Below, piece after piece: positions 1 through 11,041 of a stretch of DNA of 64,000 nt. A program made the position numbers and the translations under genes. The stretch is from Sweltsa coloradensis (Eukaryota; Arthropoda; Insecta; Plecoptera; Chloroperlidae): positions 124,001 through 188,000 of the forward strand of contig JAMZAV010000896.1 of the NCBI GenBank assembly GCA_024449915.1. The letters are read 5' to 3'. Positions within the stretch are counted from its first letter, which is position 1. Each line of letters opens with the position of its first letter. The notes below the pieces were generated by a model. The model was not told the origin of the DNA. It did no database searches and saw only the letters and a program-made list of their open reading frames with translations.

Positions 1-447
1 AACTTATTTTCTTTGTTAATGGAATATGTGAGAACGTGGTATTGAGTAAGCTGATAAGTGGGTCGTTAATAAGAGAGGTGGGAAGTAGGCCTACCTGTGT
101 GTATGTATTTGATTTAAGGGCGAGTCAACCGTTAAGGTCATTATGCGGCAGTGCTTCCTAGGAAATACCAGTGCTTGGCAGCCCAAGACATAAGCGAGCA
201 GGTATGTTAGGGATTACGTGTTTTCTCGCCTTTTATTGTGAGCAGAGGTATGCACTGAGCCAAATTCTAACCAGAAACTTGCATGCAGAGATGTGAAGGT
301 GTTCATAACATTCTTATTATTGTATGTAAAGTGTATTTTAGGCTGTGACTTAAACCAACAGAAACACTGGTAATTATTTGGTTAAACATACACAGGAATA
401 GACAAATTTATGTTATATGAAATATATGAGCTAGATGTGTACGAATC
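1..447. other. AT-rich intronic sequence, nothing recognised
   Basis: No coding frame, RNA gene or copy of the window's repeat families is visible before the L-element tail. Confidence 0.5.
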
Positions 448-617
448 AACGGAGAATGTACTATCATCATCAACACCGTTTAATTTCCTTATATATACAC
501 TTAAAAAACAATATAATAATCACACACACCAATAACTCATTTCATTAGCTTTCAATATCACAGCCGGTGCAATGTGACCTAACCAGTTCAATCGCCCTAG
601 TTTCTCACGTCGTCGTG
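448..617 (+). mobile_element. L-element 3' UTR fragment
   Basis: 5'-truncated tail: the ACACTTA..AACAATATAAT block, then a CACAGCCGGTGC variant of CACAGGCGGCGC, GACCTAACCAGTTCAA and the terminal CTCACGTCGTCGT. No coding part remains. Confidence 0.9.
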
Positions 618-634
618 GTTACTGGTTACCCATT

Positions 635-776
635 GCAGCTGCTTACCACTCACTCACGGAAGTGTTTACTACATCTCCTTCCTTCACTCGCCCATCGCAA
701 TAGTTAGAAAATACGATTTGGCAAAACCTTTAACCATACATAATATGTTAGTAGTAAGTAGATCTTGCGTGGAGTA
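635..776 (+). mobile_element. X-L composite fragment, copy 1
   Basis: A non-L segment (TACCACTCAC ... TTAGAAAATACGATTTGG) joins L-element sequence at CCTTTAACC. The same join is found at about 3136-3420. This copy is cut short by an S-element. Confidence 0.6.
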
Positions 777-1166
777 CAATTGGCCCAGAGCATGGTTCTG
801 CTAATCGTAAAAGGTGATTCAAGAAAAAAAGTCCACCTCGCAAACATCTGCTAGTAAGAGCGGAGTTTATTACTTCCCAAATCTAAAGGCGAGCTCTTGA
901 AAAAAAAAATCGGGCAGTCATCGTCAGGGACACCAACCCCTTCCCTTGACGACCTCCCCGACGACGATGGTCATCACAACACGACAAGACGAAGACGATG
1001 ACGACCGCGGCGTGAGAACCCCCGTCTCTTCCTCTTACCCGTGGCTGGTTCTGACCATATTAGCATGGGATTGGGGGGGATGGGCCTTCCTCCCCATATC
1101 CCCTAGGCTAGATTGGTGCATTATGACCTAACGGTTGACGTGTCCTTTATCCAAATAAACCAATTT
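777..1166 (+). mobile_element. S-element, near full length
   Basis: Starts at AATTGGCCCAGAGC, lacking only the GTCTGGGCCCGGGG block. It carries the GAC/GAT-rich middle, the CCGTGGCTGGTTCTGACC block, CATTATGACCTAACGGTTGACG and the ATCCAAATAAACC tail. Confidence 0.9.
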
Positions 1167-1204
1167 TAAACTTTTCGTTTCCCGACCCGTGGCTCTTTAA
1201 AAGA

Positions 1205-1310
1205 ACTAGTATCATTGATAATATTTCAGCTTTCGATTCAACGTTACTAATCTATGTGTTGCCTGGTTTACTATTTTATGATAAATAACACACAGCATCA
1301 ATATCTAAGC
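1205..1310. repeat. Local repeat, copy 1 (pairs with 1840-1945)
   Basis: Shares CAACGTTACTAATCTATG, GTTGCCTGG and an AAACACAGCAT-like end with 1840-1945. Unclassified; both copies are intronic. Confidence 0.65.
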
Positions 1311-1449
1311 ATGCCGGTAATCGAACCTTTAACGAAATATCTATGCTATTTTTTTTTAATATACTAGTTTCGTTATTTCATTTTTAAGTATGGTAGCATT
1401 ATATACGGAAATGTTATTCATTTTTTACTATTATTACATTTGTTCATGC

Positions 1450-1617
1450 TCCCGACAGGGCCCGGGGTAGAATTTTTCACAGAGCATGGCTCTGCTTATA
1501 GTAAATCGTAGAATAAAAGAAAGAAAAAGCGATTAAGAGGTAAAGTCTATATCTCAAACATCTGCTTGTAAGAAGGGGAGTATTTTACTCCCCAATACGA
1601 TATAAGAGCTCTGTTAT
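1450..1617 (+). mobile_element. S-element, 5' half
   Basis: Begins near GGGCCCGGGGTAGAAT, carries a 14-base expansion around the AAAAGGCGATTC block and stops at GAGCTCTG; an L-element tail follows directly. Confidence 0.8.
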
Positions 1618-1624
1618 GGTATGG

Positions 1625-1781
1625 TGTGTTCTATTATAACTTTAATTTCATTTCATTTTATAAACTATGAAAACAATATAATCATAAACACACCATAAAC
1701 ACATTTCATTAACTTACAATATCACAGGCGGCGCAAAATGACCTAACCGGTTAAAGGGCCCTAGTTTCTAACGTCGTTGTT
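1625..1781 (+). mobile_element. L-element 3' UTR fragment
   Basis: Contains CACAGGCGGCGCAAAATG and GACCTAACCGGTTAAAGG and ends CTAACGTCGTTGT. Confidence 0.85.
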
Positions 1782-1839
1782 TACTTGGCTTAACGTCCCT
1801 ATGAACCCGGCGCCTCCACCAAATACTTAGAAAATGATT

Positions 1840-1945
1840 TTCTAGTATCATTGCTAATATTCAGGCTATCGGTTCAACGTTACTAATCTATGCGTTGCCT
1901 GGATTCCTTTTTTTAAGATGATTAAACACAGCATTAATGTCCTAG
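1840..1945. repeat. Local repeat, copy 2 (pairs with 1205-1310)
   Basis: Diverged direct repeat of the upstream segment, retaining CTAGTATCATTG, CAACGTTACTAATCTATG and GTTGCCTGG. Confidence 0.65.
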
Positions 1946-1950
1946 CCCCT

Positions 1951-2310
1951 GCTCTGGGCCCGGGGTAGAATTGACTCAGAGCATGGCTCTGCTTATCGTA
2001 AAAGGCGGTTCAAGAGTAAAAATCCACCTCTTAAACATCAGCTAGTAAGAGCGTAGTATATTACTCCACGAAACTAGAGGCGAGATCTGGCAATCGTCGT
2101 TGGGGACACCCATCCCCTTCCCTTGACGACATCCCCGATGACGATGACAAAGACGATGACGACTGCGACGTGAGAACCCCCCTTTCCTCTCCTTACCCAT
2201 GGCTGGTTCTGACCAGCATGAGCCCCTCCTCTCTCCCCCCCCCCCCACGGTAAGAGTGGTGCATTATGACCTAATGGTTTACGCGTCCTTAATCCAAATA
2301 AACCAAAAAA
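1951..2310 (+). mobile_element. S-element, full length
   Basis: From GGGCCCGGGGTAGAAT to AATCCAAATAAACC(A)n, with a C tract of about 10 before the CATTATGACCTAA block. Confidence 0.92.
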
Positions 2311-2700
2311 CCTTTTCCTCCACCTACCCGTGGCTGGTGATTGGCCCAGAGCATGGCTCTGCTAATCGTAAAAGGAGATTCAAGAGATAAAGTCCACCTC
2401 GCACACATCAGCTAGTATGAAGGGTAGTATTTTACTCCCCGAGAATAGAGGCGAGCTCTGAAAATCGTCGTCGGGGACCTTGCCCCCTTCCCTTGACGAC
2501 CCCTCGACGACGATGACGAAAAGAACACCACGAACGATGACGAAAACAATGACGACCGCGACGTGAGAACCTTCCCTCCTCTCCTCCCCTTACCAGTGGC
2601 TGGTTCTGACCTGCATGAGCTCCTCCTCCCCCACCCCCCTAGGTTTGAGTGGTGTTTTATGACCTAACTGTTGACGCTCCCTTAATCCGAACGAATAAAA
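2311..2700 (+). mobile_element. S-element preceded by a short S fragment
   Basis: A stub (CTACCCGTGGCTGGTGA) leads straight into a copy beginning TTGGCCCAGAGC, a chimeric start. The tail has drifted to TTAATCCGAACGAATAAA. Confidence 0.85.
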
Positions 2701-2702
2701 AA

Positions 2703-2990
2703 ATTCAGCTAGTAAGTAGGGGATTATGTTACTCCCCAAAACTAATGACCAGCTCTGGGAGTCGTCGTCGTCGGGAACCTTGCCTTGCCTCTTGACGACC
2801 ACTCCGACGATGACCATGACAACATGAACGATGACCAAGACGATGACGACCGCCACGTGAGAACTCCCCCTTTCCCCCACTACCCGCGACTCGTTCTGAC
2901 CAGGATAAGATTTTCCTCTTCATATCCCCAAGGCTAGAGTGGCATTTTATGATCTAACGATTGACGCGCCCATTATCCATATAAACTAAA
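2703..2990 (+). mobile_element. S-element, 5' truncated
   Basis: Begins at CAGCTAGTAAG and ends at CCATATAAAC, directly after another S copy in the same orientation. Confidence 0.85.
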
Positions 2991-3135
2991 TTAAAACTTT
3001 ATGTATTCTCGAAAAAAATGTATTATCGATAAGTCGTATATTTTTGCCCTGTACTAAGCAAACATTTTCGTTTTACATTTCACATGTTTGAACTCTATCG
3101 TAGGTTCCATGGCGCGATATATTATTAGTTGTTTG

Positions 3136-3420
3136 TCTCTTACATGCGTACCACTCACATTAGAGTTTGATACATCACCTTTCTTCATTCGCCATTAAAA
3201 AAGTTAGAAAATGTAATTTGGCAGAACCTTTAACCTTAAATCTTATTTTAGCAGAATGTATCTAGTACGATGCCTGGCGCACGCAATTTGATATTTCCCA
3301 ATCACATAAAGGTCCTCAATCTATGATAACGGCAAATATTTATCTAGCTTTCTCATTCAAAATAATTTATTTAACCATATTTAATTCACTTCAAACATAT
3401 TATTTCATTTTTTTTTATGC
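3136..3420 (+). mobile_element. X-L composite fragment, copy 2
   Basis: The X segment (TACCACTCAC ... GTTAGAAAATG) is fused to L sequence running from CCTTTAACC through TAGCAGAATGTA, GCACGCAATTTGAT and part of the 3' UTR. It shares the junction with 635-776. Confidence 0.65.
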
Positions 3421-3454
3421 TTTAACCATTATATATATATATATATAGATATAT

Positions 3455-3626
3455 AAAAACGATAACAATAAAACCACACGGACTACCCGAAAATACAATG
3501 TGTGCATATTCAATCCGTGAAATATTATATATATATATATATATGTTATATCGCAGACTTTCACGGATTGAATATGCACACATTGTATTTTCGGGTAGTC
3601 CGTGTGGTTTTATTGTTATCGTTTTT
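3455..3626. repeat. Perfect 68-bp inverted repeat with AT-rich loop
   Basis: Arms 3455-3522 and 3559-3626 are exact reverse complements (68 of 68), separated by 36 bases containing (TA)n. The right arm ends a few bases before a 5'-truncated S copy. No mismatches means a recent origin. Confidence 0.97.
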
Positions 3627-3628
3627 TT

Positions 3629-3872
3629 ATAATCGTCGTCGGGGACCAAGCTCCCTTCCCTTGACGACCTCTCAGACGACGATGACAATGACTTAATGAA
3701 CGATGACAAAGACGATGACGACCGCGATGTGAGAACCTTCTTTCCTCCCCTTACCCGTGGCTGGTTTTGACCAGCATGGACCCTTCCTCTCCCCCCCCCC
3801 CCCCCCCCTAGGTTAGAGTGGTACATTATGACCAAACGGTTGACGCGTTCTTTATCCAAATAAACCAAAAAC
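3629..3872 (+). mobile_element. S-element, 5' truncated
   Basis: Starts at AATCGTCGTCGGGG beside the hairpin's right arm. The C tract is about 18 long and the tail TTTATCCAAATAAACC. Confidence 0.9.
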
Positions 3873-3875
3873 TTG

Positions 3876-4125
3876 TGATCCCGGCGAGTATACTTTTCTT
3901 ACTCTCTCATTCAAAGTAATTTACTTAACCATATTTATTTCACATCAAACACATTTAATTTTGTATTAAATTTTTTTCTTTTTATTTTGCTATTTCTATC
4001 ATATCTTTAATTGTATTTCATTTTATAAACTTAGAAAACAATATAATCATAAATACACCATATACTCATTGCATCTTAAAATATGTACGGCGGTGCAAAA
4101 TGACCTAACCGGTTTTAGCGCCCAA
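3876..4125 (+). mobile_element. L-element 3' UTR, both ends lost
   Basis: Starts near the GGCGA/ATTCAAAGTAATTT segment that overlaps the ORF end and stops at GGTTTTAGCGCCCA, missing the terminal CGTCGT. Confidence 0.8.
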
Positions 4126-4202
4126 TTTTTTTTTTAGCAATGGTATTTTTTTGTTAATATACTTCTTTCGTAGTTAAATTTGAAAAGTATGGTAGCATTA
4201 TA

Positions 4203-4444
4203 ATTCAAGGTTATTTATTTAACATAATTTTATTCATATCAAACATTTAGAATTTTTAATCCAAATTAATAATTTATATTTTGCTATATCATATCCATCA
4301 TTCTTCATCATTCATTTGCTTTTTTTATAGACTTAGAAAACAATATAATCATCAAACACCATAAACTGATGTTATTAGCTTACAATTTCACAGGTGGTGC
4401 AATATGACCTGACCGGTTGAATCGCCCTAGTTTCTTACGTCGTT
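4203..4444 (+). mobile_element. L-element 3' UTR fragment
   Basis: From TTATTTATTTAACA to GCCCTAGTTTCTTACGTCG. The 70 bases before it resemble 1338-1405 (AAGTATGGTAGCATTATA), another small unclassified repeat. Confidence 0.85.
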
Positions 4445-4566
4445 ATTTCAATACATTTAGTTGGATATGCAGCATTCGCTCCGTCTACTAACGATGTGGA
4501 CTAACCTAGTTTCATATCTTGTAAAGAAACGCAACACACTTGATATTCAACACTATAAAAAAAAAC

Positions 4567-4686
4567 CGCTAAGAAAGCAGTTGCGCGCACTTTTAACGGG
4601 TGAATTGTAGCCATTCAGCAGGCCCCAATTTAAAATAACGATCGCTGATTGGCCCGTCAAAAGCGCGCGCATCTGCTTTCTTAGCG
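4567..4686. mobile_element. MITE-like element, 120 bp
   Basis: Terminal inverted repeats of about 34 bp with few mismatches: CGCTAAGAAAGCAG .. GCGCGC at the left and its reverse complement at the right. No clear target duplication. It lies just upstream of a truncated L copy. Confidence 0.7.
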
Positions 4687-4694
4687 TGGTGCGC

Positions 4695-5422
4695 CTATAG
4701 CATGCATTAGAGGGAAATGAACACGCTGATAGGGCTGCTAAGGAAGCTTCCCAGCGTCGCGACGTTGATTTCAATCTAGTTCCCGTTCCAGATGTCAAGA
4801 GTGGATTCAAGCAAAGATTGATGGATTTGCGACAAGCATCTTGGGCTGTGTTGCAAAATAACAAATTGCATAGTGTGATGCCTACATTGACTAACAAAAT
4901 TCGTCCACCTATACGTCACGACTCTCACGTAGAGAAGAGGTGGTATTGTCTAGACTTCGTATAGGGCACACACGCCTAACACACGGATATCTCTTAACCA
5001 GAGAAAAGGTTATTCCCATATGTGACACATGTGATGTACCTTTAACCGTACATCATATGCTAGCAGAATGTACCAAATATGATGCCTTGCGCATGCAATT
5101 TGATCTCTCCCAATCATATGAAGAACTTCTATCATATGATAACGGCGACAAACTTTCCAAATGTCTCATCCAAAGTAATCTATTTAACAAACTTTAATTA
5201 ACTTCATACACATTTCTTTCTTTTCTTTATTTTCATTTACATACATAACTTTTATTTTGCTATTACTTTCTTCATCTTCAATTTATTTTGTTATTTATAC
5301 ACTTAGAAAACAATCTAATCATCAAACATACCTGCAATAACTCTTTTATTTACTTTCATTCACAGGCGGCGCAATATGACCTAACCGGTTGAAGCGCCCT
5401 AGTTTCTCACGTCGTCGTCGTA
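4695..5422 (+). mobile_element. L-element 3' end with ORF2 C-terminus
   Basis: The coding part starts at the end of RNase H (GNEHADRAAKEASQRRD), runs through DLRQASWAVLQNNKL, breaks by frameshift near 4925, then continues at 4940-5197 as LSRLRIGHTRLTHGYLLTRE and CDTCDVPLTVHHMLAECTKY. That is the C-terminal C-x-x-C..H-x(4)-C motif found after RNase H in I/R1/LOA-type LINEs. The stop follows FNKL, and a 225-bp 3' UTR ends (CGT)n. 5' truncated and dead. Confidence 0.9.
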
Positions 5423-5424
5423 GT

Positions 5425-6117
5425 GCTCCAAGCATCTTTAGACAGCGATTTCTACGAAATATGATTCCTTCCATCCATAAATATCGCTTTAAGCGCAATT
5501 CACTTGTATTATATTTCCATACGACGTTGTTATCATATTACAAGTTTCTTAGAATAACATTTCCAAATAAATAACATTTTAATGATGAAGAACTTCGAAA
5601 CTAACATGCACATTTCATACGTAATCAAAAATAATGACGTCAAATAAACGTTGCTTCGTTCTGTAGGAAAATATCACAGTATAAAAGATTTGAACAAGAG
5701 AAAACAAAAATTTACCTTTCGATCATTAAAAGCTAAAAGAAAATACGGTTTCTCTCTCAATATACTTTTCCGTTTCGGAAATGAAAAGCGTGAAGATCGT
5801 TAGAAGAGTTGTGGAAACTGAGGGGATTGATTGAAGTAATCTAAATTCACCCGGATACATTTGATTGGCGGGTGGGGATGAAAAGGGGATTTCTAGTGTT
5901 TTATCTTGGCTGGCCATGCGACTGGTTGAGTGGCGGGGTATGAGTATGTGTGTAGGAGGCTACACTACAGTGTCTGCCGTAGCGTGTAACGCGCCCGTAT
6001 GTGTGTGTGGGTAGGAGCAAGCGAGGGCAGATGTGTGTGGTGTGGGCGTTCTTCTAAAACACCCACTCGTTTTGTTTGATGTTCAAATGTTGAAATGGGG
6101 AGAAAACTAATAAAATG
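5425..6117. other. Unique-looking intronic sequence
   Basis: AT-rich to about 5720, then a GT-rich stretch near 5935-6055 with scattered GTGTGTGG. No open frame or known repeat recognised. Confidence 0.5.
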
Positions 6118-6378
6118 TTTATTGAACAAATCGCTTTATTTATAACAAAATTTAATTCACATCATACACATTTCTTGAATTTATTTATTTTCATTCACAT
6201 ACATAACTTTTGTTTTGCTATTACTGACATCATCATCATTTTATTTAGGTATTTATACACTTAGAAAACATTATAATTATCAAACACACCATTAACTCAT
6301 CTCATCAACTTTCATTATCACAGGTGGCGCAATATGACCTAACCGGTTGAAGCGCCCTAGTTTATCACGTCGTCGTTG
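6118..6378 (+). mobile_element. L-element 3' UTR fragment
   Basis: Starts at the ATTTATAACAAAATTTAATT segment and ends TTATCACGTCGTCGTTG. Confidence 0.9.
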
Positions 6379-6395
6379 TATGGAAGAACTATCTT

Positions 6396-6512
6396 CTGGC
6401 TGGTTCTGACCAGCATGGGCTTCTCCTCCTTATATTCCCAAGGCTAGAGTGGTGCATTATGACTATGAGTATGACCTAACGGTTGACGTGTCATTAATCC
6501 AAGTAAACCCCC
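6396..6512 (+). mobile_element. S-element, 3' fragment
   Basis: Starts at GGCTGGTTCTGACCAGC; a small internal duplication gives ATGACTATGAGTATGACC before the tail. Confidence 0.85.
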
Positions 6513-6705
6513 CAAAATTCGTAATTTATAAAGTTAGTAAAGGTTATTAGTTAAAGCAAGTTATAGTAAGCGCAAGGACTTTTTCTCCAATTTGGGATAA
6601 CTGTCATAAAGTATTTGATTTATCAAAGCACACTAATATTTATTTAACAAAGAAATTAAAACATCGACAAGAAACACTATCACAACTTCGAAGCCTATAT
6701 TTAAC

Positions 6706-6858
6706 ATTATAATGTTTGTTCGGATTGTTTTCCATATGGTATTATATAATGTCCCAAATACGCTATAATTGCGGAGTAAAATGGGTTATTTTCACACATC
6801 AGTCTCCTGATTATGGAACCCACAATGGTTTCGAAATTTCGAAATCACACACATAATA
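6706..6858. repeat. Unclassified repeat U1, copy 1
   Basis: Shares GGATTGTTTTCCA, AGTAAAATGG, TTTTCACA and GTCGAAATCACACACA-like blocks with 7142-7310. An L tail lies between the two copies. Confidence 0.65.
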
Positions 6859-6865
6859 ATAATAT

Positions 6866-7132
6866 GACGAACTTCTATCATAATATGACAAATGCATCAA
6901 ACTTTCTTAATTTCCCAATCAAATATGTTTAAACTAAGTTTAATTCAGATCAAACACATTTACTTGTTATTTCTTTAATCCCATTGAAATAGATAACTTT
7001 TCTTTAGCTATTACTGTCTTAGAAAACAACATAATCATCAAATATACCAGAAACTTTAACTTCATTAACTTTAAATGGCACAGGTAGCGCAATATGACCT
7101 TACCGGTTGAAGCGCCCTAGTTTCTCACGTCG
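6866..7132 (+). mobile_element. L-element 3' UTR fragment
   Basis: From CGAACTTCTATCAT to CTCACGTCG, between two copies of U1. Confidence 0.85.
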
Positions 7133-7141
7133 ACTTTATGA

Positions 7142-7310
7142 AGCTTTTTGTCATTTTTTCTGGATTGTTTTCCAAAATTAGGGTATTATCAAGGCTCGAA
7201 TATGCTATAAAAGCGTAGTAAAATGGTCGATTTTCACAAATCAGTCGTCCTGATAATGTAGCCCAGGACGTTTTCAAAATGTCGAAATCACACACAAATA
7301 AATGTAGACC
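7142..7310. repeat. Unclassified repeat U1, copy 2
   Basis: Diverged second copy: GGATTGTTTTCCAAAA, GCTATAAAAGC, TTCACAAATCAGTC and GTCGAAATCACACACA. Confidence 0.65.
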
Positions 7311-7962
7311 TGCGATACGGCGAAATGATGCACTTCATTCATATTATTATTTTTAAAATGTTTTAAAAATGGACTTTAATATTTGCTTCTGTGCCAAGTT
7401 TCCTATTTGAACCTGTACGACACAATACATAGTAATAGTATAAAACAAAATAAAATTATACTTGATAAATTACATATTCAGAGGAAATGTAGGTCCCCAA
7501 ATATCAAATACGTTATCTTACCCACGACGCCCATAGCACATTGACGCGTCTCCAAACGTCGTATACCATAACTGCATTATTCATAGCAACCACTTTCCCC
7601 TCATTGGACGGCATTGTTGCTATAGACATGATCAATACAGCCCTTAGAAATATTTATGCTTATAATATCCCACCAACACGTCCCCCCATCAATTATTCAT
7701 ACGTCGTGCACCATTGGTTCTGAAACCCATAGTAAGTCATCATGAATAGACTCCAAAACGCCTTTCATAACATATTAATAACCCCATTAAAAGTTCGTTG
7801 CTTTTAAAACTAGTTCGCGGGCTTATAAATTCTACGGCGGTCTACCCTATTGAAAGAAGTTAGTTTTTGATACGATGAGGTTGAATTTACCGTGAAGTCT
7901 TTTAGAAAATGAATGGTTTTTGAAACCTAAAAGGGTTCAATTTTTTAGGTTTTGTCTTGAAA
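7311..7962. other. Intronic sequence, nothing recognised
   Basis: A 60-codon frame at 7541 shows no familiar motif and no splice context. Nothing else stands out before the S cluster. Confidence 0.5.
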
Positions 7963-8346
7963 CCCCGTCTGGGCCCGGGGTAGAATTGGCCCAGAGCATG
8001 GCTCTGCTAATCGTAAAAGGCGATTCAAGAGAAAAAGTCCACCTCGCAAACATCAGCTAGTAAGAAGGGTAGTATTTTACTCCCCGAAAATAGAGGCGAG
8101 CTCTGGCAATCGTCGTCGGGGACCTGCCCCCTTCCCTTGACGACCCCTCGACGACGATGACGACAATGACACCACGAACGATGACGAAGACAATGACGAC
8201 CGCGACGTGAGAACCCCCTTTCCTCCCCTTACCCGTGGCTGGTTCTTACCAGCATGGGCCCCCCCCCCCTAGGTTAGAGAGTGGTGCATTATGACCTAAC
8301 CACAAATAATAGACCTAACGGTTGACGCGTCCTTAATCTAAATAAT
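7963..8346 (+). mobile_element. S-element, full length
   Basis: Intact 5' block CCCCGTCTGGGCCCGGGG. The tail has a local duplication (ATGACCTAACCACAAATAATAG) before GACCTAACGGTTGACG. Confidence 0.93.
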
Positions 8347-8711
8347 ACCCGTCTGGGCCCGGGGAAGAATTGGCCCAGAGCATGGCTCTGCTAATCGTAA
8401 AAGGCGATTCAAGAGAAAAAGTCCACCTCGCAAACATCAGCTAGTAAGGGCGGAGTATCTTACTCCCCGAAACTAGAGGCGAGCTCTGGCAATCGTCGTC
8501 GGGGACCTTGCCCCCTTCCCTTGACGACCCCCCGGCGACGATGACAATGACGACCGCGACGTGAGAAACCCCCCTTCCTCCCCTTACCCGTGGCTGGTTC
8601 TGACCAGCATGGGCCCCTCCTCCCCCCCCCCTTAGGCTAGAGTGGTGCAATATGACCTAACGGTTTGACGCGTCCTTAAACCAAATAAACCTTAATCCAA
8701 ATAAACCAAAA
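8347..8711 (+). mobile_element. S-element, full length, head-to-tail with previous
   Basis: Starts within a few bases of the previous tail. Its own tail is doubled (AAATAAACCTTAATCCAAATAAACC). Confidence 0.93.
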
Positions 8712-8830
8712 ACCCTTACCCGTGGCAGGTTAGGACCAGCATAGGCCCCTCCTCCCATAACCCTTATTCTAATGTAGGCCATTATGTCCTAACAGTTGAA
8801 GCATCCTTAATCCAAATAAACTAAACTAAA
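8712..8830 (+). mobile_element. S-element, 3' fragment
   Basis: Third member of the head-to-tail array, beginning at CCCTTACCCGTGGC; tail ATCCAAATAAACTAAAC. Confidence 0.85.
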
Positions 8831-8837
8831 AGCTAAA

Positions 8838-9000
8838 GATGACAAAGACGATGACGACGTGAGAACTCCTCCTTCCTCCCCTTACCCGTGGCAGGTTAGG
8901 ACCAGCATGGGCCCCTCCTTCCCCACATCCCCTAGGCTAGAGAGACACATTATGACCTAACGGTTGACGGGCCCTAATCCCAAACCTTAACAAAATAAAT
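8838..9000 (+). mobile_element. S-element, 3' half
   Basis: Fourth member, beginning in the middle (GATGACAAAGACGATGACG). The tail has drifted to CCTAATCCCAAACC. Confidence 0.85.
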
Positions 9001-9489
9001 ATGTTTTATAACGTGAAGAGATTCAACTTTTCAGTTTTTATCGTGATAAGTATACAAGAGTTGAGGTCATTATGTTCGTGATTGGGTCTTAGGATGGGGA
9101 GAACTGATGCAACCTGTTGCCTGTTGTAAAATGGCAACGCTGTGAGAATCTGTTTAATGGAAAGTTGACTCGGTAGATGAAAACCTAATAACAGGCGTAT
9201 TCAGAGATAAATTGGATGAACGGATTTAAATCCTTAGGGAAGCCGGAGTTTCCATCCCCAATAAGAATTGAATTAGTGTGTGTTTGATCTTTATTGTATA
9301 AATTAACTTTTTATCTGGGATCTCGTACAATCTCGTTTATTTTCTTTCGTATAAAATGTTAGCGGCTAAAGGCGAGAATTGGTTGTAAGACGAGTCAAAT
9401 TAAGTTAAGAAACATTCTACAAAATCAAGCGGGACTTTTATATAAAGATGGTAGGATACAGATAGTTTCGTATATCTGGTTAAAGAGCA
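9001..9489. other. Intronic sequence, nothing recognised
   Basis: No repeat family or open frame identified. Confidence 0.5.
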
Positions 9490-9690
9490 TGTCGGGGAAG
9501 GGAGGAGGGTGGGTGGTCCCAGACGACGACTGCCAAAGTTTGCCTTTAGCTTCGTGTAGTTTCGTGTGTGTGTGTGTGTGTAGTTCGTAAGTTGCTATAT
9601 AGCTGATGTTTGCGATATGGACTTGCCTATTATAACTCGAATAGTACGTGTGGCAGAGAAATATAGCCTTGGTCGGGCCAGACGGGGAAA
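9490..9690 (-). mobile_element. S-element, antisense, old and decayed
   Basis: The only S copy seen on the minus strand. Reverse blocks are recognisable: ACGACGACTGCCA, GCTGATGTTTGCGA and CGGGCCAGACGGGG. It is far more diverged than the + copies and holds a (GT)n tract at 9559-9580. Confidence 0.75.
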
Positions 9691-10020
9691 CCGTTGAAAC
9701 TAATTTAAAATGTCCGTTGTCTTAAATATAATAAACATCATTTTAAGAGTTATAGAATTTTTCAATTGAACTAACTATATCACCATAATGCATTTCAATT
9801 GATAAGAAAAAGGTTTATTAAAATCCTGTTAATTTCGAGTTGGTCTCTTAATATGTAGTACTTTCAGATTCCATCAAACGAAATCATAGTCCCAACGGTT
9901 TAGCTATCAGCGTTTTGCCTTCATTTTTTTAAAATTATTACTTCTCCCATGTCTTCGAACATTTATCAATTTGATCATACCATCGCATGCCTACTATAAC
10001 TGTCAAAAATAAATAACCCT
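9691..10020. other. AT-rich intronic sequence
   Basis: Nothing recognised between the antisense S copy and the next L fragment. Confidence 0.5.
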
Positions 10021-10419
10021 ATTAACCAAATAGTTGTTCCCAGATGTGATGCAATCGTATGATGGACCTTTAACAGAACATCATAATATGTTATAGCATG
10101 TACCAAATATGATGCATTGCGCACGCAATTTTATCTCTACCAATTATATGAATCATGAATCATCATAATAATATGACAACGGCAACAAACTTTTTAGATT
10201 TCTCATTCAAATTTATTTAACAAAGTTTAATTCACATCAACATTTAATTTTTATTTAAAGATTTTCTTTCCATTTGCTATTAATATCAACCTTATTTGTT
10301 TTTAAATTAGAAAACAATATAATCATCAAACACACCATACACACATTTCATTAACTTTCAATATCACAGGAAGCGTAATTTGACCTGGTTGAAGCGCTCT
10401 AGTTTCTCAAGACGTCGCG
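10021..10419 (+). mobile_element. L-element fragment, end of ORF and 3' UTR
   Basis: Starts in the segment encoding the terminal Cys/His motif (CCCAGATGTGATGCA) and ends GTTTCTCAAGACGTCG. The frame is destroyed. Confidence 0.85.
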
Positions 10420-11041
10420 TGCCTGATTATCTGAAATATTATTTTATTTATATTATCTAAAATAGGGAGAATGTGTGTCGTGAAAACCTTACTTCAAGCC
10501 AGCCATGCTTGGATTACGCACGGATATCCAACTTTCTGGGATGGGGTTTCAACCACTATATTAACATGGATAGTAACAATTGAACAAACTTGTATTTAAC
10601 TTCAAGTTCATTTTTACATCAGAAGTTCGGTTTGAACTTTGAACCATCAAATACAATCCTTATAGGACCACGAGAGTGATTCTTCATTATTTATGTCGTC
10701 TTGTTTAATATGTCTCCTCCAGACATACGCGCGCAACCATAAATATTACAAAGCAAATCCGTGACAGCGGAGAGAAAGAAGTGTAGTGTATTTGATATCT
10801 TGCATTTTATACTGAACACAAGATGTAAGATGAATTCTATCAATGTCAGATGTTTTCACGTAACCGTTCAGTCATGCTGAAGGTATTTATAGAAACGTTT
10901 TTGTTTGTGTCTTGTGGGCACATCTGTAACAAAGGAAATAGTGTGTGTAGAGTATATCATTGGGAAGCTCAGTGTATTATTAGATACATCATATAACCAT
11001 TTCGTAGTAAGCATGTATCGATTCTAAAGTCAACAGGATGC
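10420..11041. other. Intronic sequence, nothing recognised
   Basis: Mixed composition, no convincing exon or repeat. Confidence 0.5.

Noticed and set aside
3520..3560. microRNA precursor at the 68-bp hairpin
   Set aside because: A perfect stem with no bulges abutting a repeat junction looks like a fresh inverted duplication; without small RNA data a microRNA call is unsupported.
7963..9000. CRISPR-like or satellite array
   Set aside because: Units are truncated S retroposons of unequal length with tails, not regular repeats with spacers.
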